Shown here: positions 52,757-61,470 of the stretch, piece after piece
Numbering within the stretch: the stretch's first letter is position 1
Layout of the letters: every line of letters begins with the position of its first letter
NCBI GenBank assembly: GCA_018136815.1
Contig: CM030931.1
Location: 7,920,550-7,984,549 of the forward strand
From: Isochrysis galbana
Lineage: Eukaryota > Haptophyta > Isochrysidales > Isochrysidaceae
Direction of reading: 5' to 3'
DNA length: 64,000 nt
Notes under the pieces: generated by a model
The model's input: the letters and a program-made list of their open reading frames with translations, nothing else
What the model was told of the DNA's origin: nothing
Database searches by the model: none
Position numbers and translations under genes: made by a program

Positions 52757-53428
52757 ATGCGCACGCTCTGCTTCCTTTCCCTCCTTGCGCCCTCGCACGC
52801 CGCCTGGGGCTTTGGTTCCTACACGTACGATTCGAGCCTGGTGCCCGAGAATACTCTCGCGAGGGAATTCGTGATCAATCCGCCCTCGCCGCCGCTCACG
52901 TCGCCATCGCCGCCTCCGTCGGCCTTGCCCAATCCACCGCCCACGCCCATGCCCCCGCCAGCGCCGCCGCCTCCCAACCCACCCGGCTCACCACCTACGC
53001 CCGAGTGTTGGTACCGTGGGACAAAGGTTGACTACAAGTACTGCATCCAGCCGCCACCGCCGGAGCCCTCGCCGCCGCCGCCACCGCCACCCTCGCCTAT
53101 GCCACCGCCTCCGCCCTATTACATCTGGGGAAATGGCACCAATGCCACCGCATTCGCGGAGCCCGACCTATACACGATGAACATGGTCTACCTAGGTGGC
53201 TGCGCCACCCTTGTGGGCGCTGCAGCGTATGCATACGCTAAGGAGGGCGATCCCACGTCGGTAGCCGGTGCCGCAACGCGGAGTGTTCGCGTCATAGCCG
53301 GCCAATCGCTCCCGCCGCCCTCTGCAAAGACGGCGCCAATCGACGCCAAGTCGGCGTACTCCAAGTTGCCCAAGAGCACACGTGGGGTGACAAAGCCACG
53401 TCTACCTCCGGTGCCAACCTTGGTTTGA
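52757..53428 (+). CDS. proline-rich (extensin/pherophorin-like) single-pass membrane protein
   Basis: Single-exon 223-residue frame. The signal peptide is MRTLCFLSLLAPSHAAWGFG. Two proline-rich blocks follow (PPSPPLTSPSPPPSALPNPP, and later PEPSPPPPPPPSPMPPPPP), separated by a short cysteine-containing module (ECWYRGTKVDYKYC). Potential N-glycosylation sites NGTNAT precede one membrane helix (MVYLGGCATLVGAAAYAYA), and a basic, Ser/Pro-rich tail ends the protein. SPPP repeats are classic sites for proline hydroxylation and O-arabinosylation in algal and plant walls; that modification is inferred. It pairs head to head with the C2-domain gene, which has the same layout of signal peptide, proline linker and C-terminal helix. 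Confidence 0.75.
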   Translation: MRTLCFLSLLAPSHAAWGFGSYTYDSSLVPENTLAREFVINPPSPPLTSPSPPPSALPNPPPTPMPPPAPPPPNPPGSPPTPECWYRGTKVDYKYCIQPPPPEPSPPPPPPPSPMPPPPPYYIWGNGTNATAFAEPDLYTMNMVYLGGCATLVGAAAYAYAKEGDPTSVAGAATRSVRVIAGQSLPPPSAKTAPIDAKSAYSKLPKSTRGVTKPRLPPVPTLV

Positions 53429-54914
53429 GCACTGTGTGGGTGTGCGCCACGGTCTGCGGCCACCTTCAACGTATGCTCCATTTATTTTCACAGCCCACGA
53501 CCTCGCGGCCGTGATGAATCTTGCGGTCAGCCGGTTGGTTGGTAACCTGCACATCTACAATGGCGTGATCAAGCAGTGCACTATTAGCGTGGTGCGCATT
53601 AACCTCTACACCACACCTGTGCATGATGTCTCAGTCAGTCACACACCCGCGGTCAGGCACTCTACAAGGTGCAGAGCCGAACAGGCCTTCCGGGCGTCCG
53701 AGTGCACACCTCGGTGTCGATGTTACCATCTTTCAACGACCTCTCTTGCAGTGTCAGGAGCGGCAAGTACTACATGCGGGGAAAATGTAGTTGGCCTTGT
53801 CGTACTGGATGATGATGTGTATGCAACTTGAAGCCGCAGGACAAGCCTGCAACATCTCTCCTGAACCCGCAGCAGACTGCAACGCCGCTGTGCACGAGCC
53901 GTTGACGGTGGCGATGCCTGAGTTGATCTTGGCATGTGGCAGACCACTTGCTCGGTGTGGCTACCTTGTCTTGCTTCTCCAGATGGCCCCTCGTGTGTGC
54001 ATGCAGCACATGTGCACTTCTAAGCCGCACTTCTAAGCTGTGTAAGAGAAGTCGGATGCTCTGACTTGTTGTTTGAGTTTGATCTCAGTCGGTGTTGCGT
54101 GTAGGTGTGGCATCCGTGTTGTATGTGATTGCAAAGGGTACTTGGTGATCGTGAGACGTGTGTAATGCGCAATGCGTCGCAGGCGACGCGTGCGCAGTCC
54201 AAGTCATTGATCGATGATATTGCGATATTTGTATTGAAAAAATCTTAACTCATATTCACACGAACGGACCTGAGCCTGAGGGGCCTTGGTACTGGTACTT
54301 TCATTTTCTATACCTATACTGATACTGCTCTTGCTACGGCTACGGGCCCTTTCTCTCTACGGTCTACCGCTCCCAGTGGCCCTATGCATCAGGTCGCGTA
54401 TCCGTCGACCGTCGGAATTGGGGCGCCACGGACTTGATTGAGCCATCGAAGCTGAAAGTTGTTCATCGTTTTATTTTGTACGGTGCTGGGGAGGGGCAAT
54501 GGCAGTGGTTCTGCAACGCGCAGCGCGCCCCACCACTAGCACTAGAGCTAGAGCAGCTGAAAAAAAGTTTTACACCGTATATTGCATCATGATTTTACAG
54601 CGTCGTTTTATGAGTCGTCACCCACACCCACCAAACTTTCTCGTTCTTTGGCCATTCTTTCACCACCTCCTGCATCCTTGGTCGCTGGCCTCACCTACAC
54701 CTACGCGCCACCCGTACTCGCAGTTTAGTATTGTATTGACATTGTAATTTGCCCGCAGTTTACAACGCTCCACTCTACTCAAAAGACTTCTTCTACCTGA
54801 GTGTCACGCCGTCGTCGGGCCCTCGTGGAGGAGGCGCGAGCGAACGAGCAGCAAGGGCCGCCGAGCCGTCCAGCCCGTGCGTGCGCACGAAGGAGAAGCA
54901 AGGGCAGAGCAAGC
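53429..54914. other. 1.5-kb stretch without a supported gene
   Basis: Scattered short frames on both strands (for example around 53640-53830 and 53790-54036) show no family signature. AT-rich patches lie near 54200-54260. The 3' untranslated region of the proline-rich gene is presumably at its start. Confidence 0.35.
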
Positions 54915-55652
54915 ATGGCGCGCGTGATGACTATCACTCTGTTTCTCTTCAGCAGCCTCCTCGTCTCGTGCTTCCAGCCTCCCCTGCACACTGGCGCACC
55001 TATGGCGGCTCACCATCGGTTAGCCGTCATGATGGCGAAGCGATCGGCAAAGAGGTCGAAGAGCAAGGCCAAGCCTGTGCGCAGCTTTGATCTGCAGAGC
55101 GCAATGGTCTCGGCCATGTACGGTCATCGTGATCTGTGGGACAAGGACGAGTCGCGCCAGTTGTGCACCGATGTGTATGTCAGAGCAGAGAGCTCGCCAA
55201 AGTTTTTTTTTGTTGGCAAGGCTGTTGGCTCTGAAGGCCGTTGCGATGCTCCGAGTGCTGTTCTTCTGCAGAAGCGCATCATTCTCGAACACTCACGGCT
55301 GCTTCGCGTGGAGCTGGGACAGCAACATCGCTTGGGAAAGACATTGCAGCTCTGGACAGCACCTGCCAATTCTGAGCTCCTCGTCGCACAACGCAAGCAA
55401 GCTCTCACCTCTTTGCAGGGACTGAAGCTTGACAATGCTTTGCGGACAGCCGCATCAAATGGTGAGTTGTTGGCCGGATTTCAGCCTGAGGAGGTGGACC
55501 CGTCCAGCCCTAACGGCTTCTTTGTGCGCCTACCGGATGATGGTGTGCCCATTGATGCTCTGAAAGTCAAGTTTGCCGACACAATTGAGGATGCCCAAGA
55601 GATCGCGTCCAGCCTCTCAGAATTGCCTACGGAAAATAGCAGCGACTCATGA
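54915..55652 (+). CDS. plastid-targeted HHL1-like conserved protein
   Basis: Single-exon frame of 245 residues from the ATG at 54915. The N-terminus is bipartite: a hydrophobic signal peptide (MARVMTITLFLFSSLLVSCF) ending at a phenylalanine, then a basic transit-like stretch (MMAKRSAKRSKSKAKPV), as in complex red-plastid algae. The mature part reads DVYVRAESSPKFFFVGKAVG, LLQKRIILEHSRLLRVEL and LQLWTAPANSELLVAQ. This recalls the HHL1 family of thylakoid proteins linked to photosystem II under high light. The family call is from memory of the pattern and is moderate; plastid targeting is better supported. The C-terminus is an acidic helix. Confidence 0.55.
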   Translation: MARVMTITLFLFSSLLVSCFQPPLHTGAPMAAHHRLAVMMAKRSAKRSKSKAKPVRSFDLQSAMVSAMYGHRDLWDKDESRQLCTDVYVRAESSPKFFFVGKAVGSEGRCDAPSAVLLQKRIILEHSRLLRVELGQQHRLGKTLQLWTAPANSELLVAQRKQALTSLQGLKLDNALRTAASNGELLAGFQPEEVDPSSPNGFFVRLPDDGVPIDALKVKFADTIEDAQEIASSLSELPTENSSDS

Positions 55653-56302
55653 CTGCGGGCTACGTACGGTGTCGGGATGGTGTACAGGACATGTTCACGC
55701 TTGAGTCTCAACTTGAGCTCGTGCATCTTGTGGCTTTGAGGGGGGGAGGGGGGGGGGTTGCATTGCTTTTGACCTCGGGTGGAGGGCCCGGAGGGAGCCG
55801 GTGGGGCGCTTCTCCTGCTCGCCGGACGTCCGGCAGAATCCTCGTCCGAGGTAAAATCTCGGGTCGCGGCATCCCCGATGGCCGATGGTCCCCGATCCCT
55901 TAATCCCTGCCCCCACCACCCCAATCGCAAACCCTTCAGCAGTGGCTCACACTCGAGTCGAGCCGGGGCACTGGGAACTAGTCAGTGAAGGTGTTGCGGG
56001 TAAAGGGGGCCTTGTACACTTCCCTTTCGTATGCCCTGGATAGGTTTTCCCGCGCGACTCCCTCTCCGTTATCGCGCCCCGATTCTCTCCTCCTTGCACC
56101 GTCCCGATCGGCCCGTTCCCCCTCTCCTCTCTCCTCCCCGGCCCCCCCGCCAAAGCCCTCTCCCCCCTCTTCCCTCCCGTCTCTCCCTCGAGTGCTTCCT
56201 TGAGTAGAGTTGGGGGAGGCTGGGTAACAAAAAAACTCTGACGGATCGGGAGGCCCAATTTTTTTTATCATGGGACCAGGGGAAGATTTCCCCTCCTCAC
56301 AA
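55653..56302. other. intergenic, nothing recognised
   Basis: Contains a G-run (55741-55758) and a C/T-rich part (56060-56200). No gene was supported. Confidence 0.35.
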
Positions 56303-56455
56303 GTGCACAAGTGTTCGCACGAGGGGTTCACGGCAGGTGTTCATAATTGTTGCCGTGAACACTTGGGGGATGAGGTGTTCACATAACTGGAACACTTTGG
56401 GATTGTGGTGTTCACGCGAAGCCCGTGAACACCACTTGAACGTTCACGCACAACC
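56303..56455. repeat. cluster of GTGTTCAC repeats in both orientations
   Basis: At least nine copies or near-copies of GTGTTCAC/GTGAACAC occur within 150 bp (for example 56336, 56352, 56379, 56409, 56428). The layout, short motifs in both directions close together, resembles the subterminal regions of the hAT elements in this window. No clean TIR or target duplication was found. Confidence 0.55.
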
Positions 56456-56506
56456 CCTACTTCACCGTCTTGCAGAAGGTAGCAGTGCAGCCAGGCGCGC
56501 GCGCAG

Positions 56507-56711
56507 ACACTCACCCTAGCTAGATGGGAAATACGTTTTTACCGTATTTGGCTAGAGGCCCAATACATATGTATTTGGCTGTATTTGAAGCGCGTCCTGG
56601 GTTGTAGGCCTCGAATGTATTTGAAATGTATTTGGCCGGAGGCCAAATACATATGTATTTGGCTGTATATTTGCAGGCCCCAGCACCGTATTACCCATCC
56701 AGGACACTCAC
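56507..56711. mobile_element. hAT MITE, 189 bp, TSD ACACTCAC
   Basis: Element 56515-56703 starts CCTAGCTAGATGGGAAATAC and ends GTATTACCCATCCAGG. Flanking 8-bp duplications are ACACTCAC (56507-56514, 56704-56711). The ends and internal TGTATTTGGC/GCCAAATACA repeats match the family of the 2.9-kb element at 35479-38389, which could mobilise it. The left TIR carries a 4-bp CTAG duplication. Confidence 0.88.
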
Positions 56712-57190
56712 CACTCCCGCCTAGTGAGGGGGTGCGACCGCTTCGGCCGCCTGTGCCCTGCGCCTCGTCCACATCGCATACTAGGCAACAGCACCTTTGC
56801 GCGCCTCCGCCGTCAACGCTTGGCAGGCGGCGCACGACATGAGGGGGGCAGGGGCGCCACTGGCCACTGGGAGCGGTTGTAGCGTTGTAGCCCCGAGCCC
56901 CGAGGCAGGCGCCACGGCGCCACGGCGCCACCAAAAGCCATGTGGCTTGCTGGGCAGCCAACTGGATCAGCGAGCTCATCCAAGCCATACATGGCCTCTG
57001 GGAGCTGCTTTGCGGGAGAGACTCCTTTGTCCCTTGGTACCGGTGCGCGGCTGCGCGGCCACCCGTCGGGAGCGCGGTAAACATGGCTCGTCAGCCATTA
57101 ATAGACTTTGTTCGAGATTCTAAATGAAGAAAAGAAAACCTGAAACCTTCAACAATTCAACAATTCTGCTGGAGGATCGCGACCGTGTCC
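56712..57190. other. intergenic, nothing recognised
   Basis: GC-rich with a short CACGGCGCC repeat (56911-56930). No convincing frame. Confidence 0.35.
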
Positions 57191-57480
<290 letters not shown>

Positions 57481-57554
57481 TCCCTCCGCGGCTGAGCAAA
57501 CGCAGCAGAGGAGCTGGGGGTGTCTCCCCTTACCTACTTGCTCTCAACTCTTGA

Positions 57555-58310
57555 ATGGTTACTACCCGGATGCACAATATGCTTTGGGTGACTTGCATGC
57601 TCGTAGCTGCCACACCCGCTGTGGGCTTCTCTCCCACACCCAACCCTCCTATTCTACGGCGTGTGGACCCACCGCCAATGCTTGCACGCCCAACGTACAC
57701 ATGCGTTTGGCCCTCATTGGGACGTTTAGGATCCAGGCGGCGGGATACCCAAGGTCTCTGTCCGCTGCAGCCCGCGAGACGGGCTGCGCATGCATCCGCC
57801 CGCGCGCCAATGCCTCCAGGTGAGGTATGCCTGGATGCATTGTTCACGTATGCAGACCCGCGACCTTATACACTCGACTCCTGGGAGTCACGCGCCTTCC
57901 TCCTGACCAACGTGGGTTACTTTGCAGCTGGAGTGCTGGTCGGCGGACCCGGCGGCAACGTGCCTCTCGCCAGTTTGCTAGAACTAGCAGGTGTGTTTTC
58001 AACTTGGTACCATTGTGAGCAATGCAGCCGAGGGGGCACACGCGAGCGCGCTGTGCAGAGGGCGATGGCCTTTGACTATTTAGCTGCTATTCCAACGTTG
58101 GCCGGAGGCCTACTCTACTCCATCGACCTTGCACCTGAGCACATACCATGGCGAGCGCTCAGTCTGATGGTGTTAGCGTTCGCAGCACTTGCTGCTGGGT
58201 GGGTATGGGATCGACCACATCAGTATTTCGTTCTCCACGGGCTTTGGCATGTGCTAGGAGCCATCGCGGCAGCAGAACTTGCCCGATTCCATGCACAGCT
58301 TCTTGGGTGA
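57555..58310 (+). CDS. multi-pass membrane protein, CREST/ceramidase-like, probably plastid-targeted
   Basis: Single-exon frame of 251 residues. The N-terminus has a signal peptide (MLWVTCMLVAATPAVGF) ending at a phenylalanine, then a Ser/Pro/Arg-rich transit-like region (RRRDTQGLCPLQPARRAAHA), fitting a complex plastid. From residue 95 there are about six hydrophobic helices. The polar residues inside them follow the CREST pattern (alkaline ceramidase, PAQR and Per1 relatives): S and H in FSTWYHCEQC, D in MAFDYLAAIP, and two His in HGLWHVLGAI. In that superfamily these bind a zinc ion and hydrolyse amide or ester bonds in lipids. The match is by motif only, so the substrate is unknown and a non-enzymatic membrane protein is possible. 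Confidence 0.55.
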   Translation: MVTTRMHNMLWVTCMLVAATPAVGFSPTPNPPILRRVDPPPMLARPTYTCVWPSLGRLGSRRRDTQGLCPLQPARRAAHASARAPMPPGEVCLDALFTYADPRPYTLDSWESRAFLLTNVGYFAAGVLVGGPGGNVPLASLLELAGVFSTWYHCEQCSRGGTRERAVQRAMAFDYLAAIPTLAGGLLYSIDLAPEHIPWRALSLMVLAFAALAAGWVWDRPHQYFVLHGLWHVLGAIAAAELARFHAQLLG

Positions 58311-58446
58311 CAATGTCTTGCCATCACCGCCTTGTACGTGACTCCTCTCGTAGTTCATGCACCATGCGACGTCTCGTGGCGTGTGCGCGCATGCATACAT
58401 AGTAGTAGTGGTGGTGGTAGGACGTCTTACTAGTAGTGACAATGTT

Positions 58447-58685
58447 CAATCTCTCAGGCGAGTACCGCTTTCACTGCGACCACTGCGATGTCGACTTGTG
58501 TGTGGCGGCCGCTACAACAAATGCAACTGGAAGAAGGGCAACGCCCTCTCACAAGTCGTTCACCTATTGACCATTGAGCCACGGTTGTTCAGTGATTGCA
58601 CCCATCACAACGCCACGGGGCGGATCTTCCTATGTATGGCGCCATGCCCGCACCGCCACCGGTCACCTCGCGGAATGGAATCGAC
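58447..58685 (+). pseudogene. partial pseudogene copy of the zinc-finger end of the VHL-PUB protein
   Basis: Closely matches 62268-62483, the 3' end of the coding sequence at 61471-62499. Both start CAATCTCTCAGGCGAGTACC and continue through TTTCACTGCG, GATGTCGACTTGTGTG, TGAGCCACG and TTGCACCCAT. Small indels break the frame after the CxxCDVDLC part, and only this last segment was copied. It is a decayed duplicate, in the same orientation as its source 3.8 kb downstream. Confidence 0.88.
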
Positions 58686-59039
58686 ATAGCGTTTCCATTG
58701 CCGCTGCGCGTGAATTTGTGGTTTGCACATTCGATCGGCTGAAATTCCGTCCATCTATTAGGTCACCACCCAGCGGCAGAATATGATTTCTGCTCTGGGT
58801 GGTGGGTTCCCGCCAGATGCGCTGTGAGGCGCTCTGGCAAGATGTCAGAGTTGTGGCGGGCGTCAGGCTGGGCAATGGCGCACAACAGCATCACCTTACC
58901 GATGAAGCATTTTGAGCACAACCGTTGCTTGGGCTTCTCGGCGCCAGGCGAGGACGCGTGCTGCTCGGCTGGTTGCGCGCTGCGCGTGAGGGGGATGGCT
59001 CCCGAGTCGTCAACACACTTAGCGCATTGCAACGCGACC
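58686..59039. other. spacer with a hairpin, no gene
   Basis: An inverted repeat CACCACCCAG/CTGGGTGGTG (58764-58803) brackets a 20-base loop. No supported frame. Confidence 0.4.
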
Positions 59040-59460
59040 GAACCGGTCTTCATTTATATAGAAAGCCTTCTAAACATACCAAGCCCTATACAACACGAGA
59101 CGGCACAAAGACTTTTCTGCTACCAAATTGATAGACCGTATCCCTCCTCAGTCAGGATACCTGCTAGGTATCCTGGCATGGAGGTACATACTAACGGACT
59201 TCTGCAACATCCACTACGGGAATGCGGAAGCCAGATCGGTGAAAGCAATTCCAAGAGCCATCTTCTCGAGGTATCACTTGCTAGTCAAGGCGAAAGTGGA
59301 CTTCTTCCAACGCCTGAAGACTCAAAGAGAAAGACTTGGGCTACTATACGCCCCGTGCAACAAGCATCCGCGTAAGATGATCGCCTCCCTGTACGCGGTC
59401 GACAAAGATTTCAACTTGGAGATCGCTCGGAAGCACTGGCGCAAGCGGCGACCGAGCTAG
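59040..59460 (+). pseudogene. retroelement reverse-transcriptase-type fragments (YRKP motif)
   Basis: A frame reading GLHLYRKPSKHTKPYTTRDG then a stop at 59129, followed in the next frame by WRYILTDFCNIHYGN, RYHLLVKAKVDFFQRL and MIASLYAVDKDFNLEIARKH. The YRKP...Y arrangement is seen near the C-terminal end of Penelope-like and related reverse transcriptases. The downstream block is probably retroelement-derived but was not identified. There is no complete domain. Confidence 0.35.
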
Positions 59461-59709
59461 GCATCAGGAACATAATATAGTCCGCTCGAACTAAGACAAA
59501 GAAGGCGTATATTGAATTCCGGCCCATGAGGGGCAGCGTACACCAAATACTGGCAGTCCTTCGCCATGTGGTGTGCGTCGAACGCCCTCGAGCCGCTGCC
59601 CGCCTCACCGATGATGGTGGCCGCATACCTCGGCCACATCGCGGAGAAAGGCATAGTCGCCGCCAGCAGCTTGCAGCCGTATCTCTCGGCGATCAATTCG
59701 GTGCGATTA

Positions 59710-59865
59710 GGTGCGTTAGCAACACGATACTACTTCTACACACACATATATATGGCTATACCACATACTACTATATATATGTGTATGTTGTATGCATGTG
59801 TATGTACATGCATGTATGTATATTATATGCATATTGTAGTATATTATATATTAGCCCTCACCACC
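59710..59865. repeat. TA/TG-rich simple sequence
   Basis: Alternating purine-pyrimidine DNA (ATATATAT, TGTATG, TGCATG) with several self-complementary stretches. It marks the left edge of the material inserted into the recombinase gene. Confidence 0.7.
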
Positions 59866-59870
59866 CTACC

Positions 59871-59968
59871 CGTATCCAGGACCGTATCCAGCCGTATCTG
59901 GGGATTGACCCAGATACAGCCGTATTTCCCGTATCTAGAGGGTCGGTGGGCCGTATCTCCCATCTAGG
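59871..59968. mobile_element. hAT end relic
   Basis: Ends CCGTATCTCCCATCTAGG, which matches the right TIR of the CCTAGATGGG hAT family, and contains several CCGTATC subterminal-type repeats. The expected left end and target duplication were not found, so this is a truncated copy. It abuts the LINE fragment. Confidence 0.5.
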
Positions 59969-60475
59969 GCGTAAAGCCTCTCCCAGAAGGTATCGTCTTC
60001 GGGTCCTTCCCAGAAGGGCACTCCTAGAATGGTGGCGAACTCTCCTTCGCCCAATGTTTTGAGGTAAGCTAGTGCTTCAGGGATTCGCGCTCCCACCAGT
60101 GATCCCAAACGTATTAGTCCACTCTTTCTCTTATTTACTCTAGCCCCGGTAGCGTTGCCATAGGTTTCTAGTATATGCATCGCCCTTTCCAGTGACTCGA
60201 AGGAGTTAGCTAGAAGTTGTGTGTCATCCGCGAACTGCGAGAGTCAGTCTTAACTCTCTCGGTCCTATCGCGATTCCCCTCATTTCCGGGTCGGCGTTGA
60301 CTAAGCGTGTCAAGCCTTCGGCCACCAGGAGGAAAGCGAGAGGCGACAGCGGGCATCCTTGAGGCATGCCGCAGTGTATCGTGAAGGGGTTGCTGCGTCT
60401 CCCATTAGCCTTGATCCATCGCGTCGGAAGTGAGTCTACATTTGTTAACAGTGCTAGCCATCTAGAGTATCCGAC
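59935..60475 (-). pseudogene. LINE-type reverse transcriptase fragment
   Basis: On the minus strand the RT palm is recognisable. TRWIKANGRRSNPFTIHCGM and PQGCPLSPLAFLLVAEGLTR come first. After a one-base frameshift near 60235, the catalytic box FADDTQLLANSF appears at about 60233-60198. Then comes TGARVNKRKSGLIRLGS. These are the conserved blocks of non-LTR retrotransposon RT. The N-terminal and C-terminal parts are missing, so this is dead on arrival. It lies inside the split recombinase gene. Confidence 0.75.
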
Positions 60476-61134
60476 CGACGCTCGTTCTCAGTTACACTCG
60501 CCTTCCTCTTCATGGGCAGGCAGGATTCGACCACCTTGCTAGCATCGTCAGACTTCGGTATTGACTCCGCATACTTGTGGTTACGCCTGACAGAAAAGCA
60601 GCGAAGGATCGTGCGTATACCGGTCGCCCCTCCGCCCTCTCATAACATCCCATCAGCGATCCCACAAATTGTCCGCCTGGGACGTATGTACATGATGTAG
60701 TACATGTCCGCCAAAGACAGACTCAGCGAACCTACTCCTACTCGGTACCTCTTTCAACTGCCACATGAACGGCCTCCTAGCGACGGCGATCCATGTCTGG
60801 TTGGGTGGCACAAGCTTTGCGTCAACGCGGCATTGCAGCGCCGAAAGGCTTCGCATACCTCGGACACTCCATCCGCTCGGGGGCGTCGTCGGCGGCCGAG
60901 GCCATCAAGGTTCCACGAGTTCGTGGCGATATTGGTTGGGCGGCTGGGCACCTGGCACCTCCACCAGGGCCAGACATTACATACACATATATACATAGAC
61001 CCAACGGTGGGCCCTTCCAGGGAAGCCGTCGCTTTACTCGGCTGGCTACTGGATCATGAGTACCAAGTTCATGACCAGGGCTAATCCTTCTTCAGTCGCA
61101 GCCGCGTACCTTGCTTCTCCAGGGTGTTGATGGC

Positions 61135-61372
61135 AAACACATCCATCATCCATCCCGGGCTAGCTAGTCAGTGTGCGTAGTCTGAATGTTCGGTTTCACA
61201 GTTACCGTCGTTCACAGCCGTTCAACTGCCTAGCGCGCCCGGCTTTCGCTCTCCCACCCTCCCATCCCGTTCTTGCTGTGCGTGTGCGTGTAGAGATAAG
61301 ATTATCACTACAAGGCAAACACATCCATCCCGGGCTAGCTAGTAGTAGTTAGTTAGTGTGCGTAGTGTGAAC
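61135..61372. repeat. direct repeat pair about 180 bp apart
   Basis: GGCAAACACATCCATC, CATCCCGGGCTAGCTAGT and AGTGTGCGTAGT.TGAA occur at about 61131-61190 and again at 61313-61371, with small differences (an ATCC insertion in one, extra TAG/TTAG repeats in the other). It lies in the presumed promoter of the next gene, so it may duplicate regulatory sequence or record an insertion. Confidence 0.7.
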
Positions 61373-61470
61373 TCGAGGAAAAGAATAGAATACGCAGGAA
61401 GGAGACAAAAACGGGTCTTATCCCCCCGCCGCCCATCCCCTCATTTTCTCGCAAGGGTCCCGAGGCGGGA

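Larger units (their letters stand above)
59535..61084 (+). mobile_element. degenerate DIRS-like tyrosine recombinase, split by inserted DNA
   Basis: The N-terminal half lies at 59535-59706 (YWQSFAMWCASNALEPLP, MMVAAYLGHIAEKGIVAASS, LQPYLSAINSV), the core-binding domain of a tyrosine recombinase. The sequence then stops, and resumes at about 60497 with FLFMGRQDSTTLLASSDFGI and YLWLRLTEKQRR. The catalytic end is AYLGHSIRSGASSAAEAI (HxxR) and YIDPTVGP (active-site Tyr), in two frames. Such recombinases belong to DIRS-type retroelements. About 790 bp of foreign DNA, including a LINE fragment and a hAT end, separate the halves. At least two frameshifts and stops make it inactive. Confidence 0.72.

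Noticed and set aside
53640..53830. Plus-strand frames after the proline-rich gene (for example ending GLVVLDDDVYAT)
   Set aside because: No upstream exon joins them in phase; probably 3' untranslated or intergenic.
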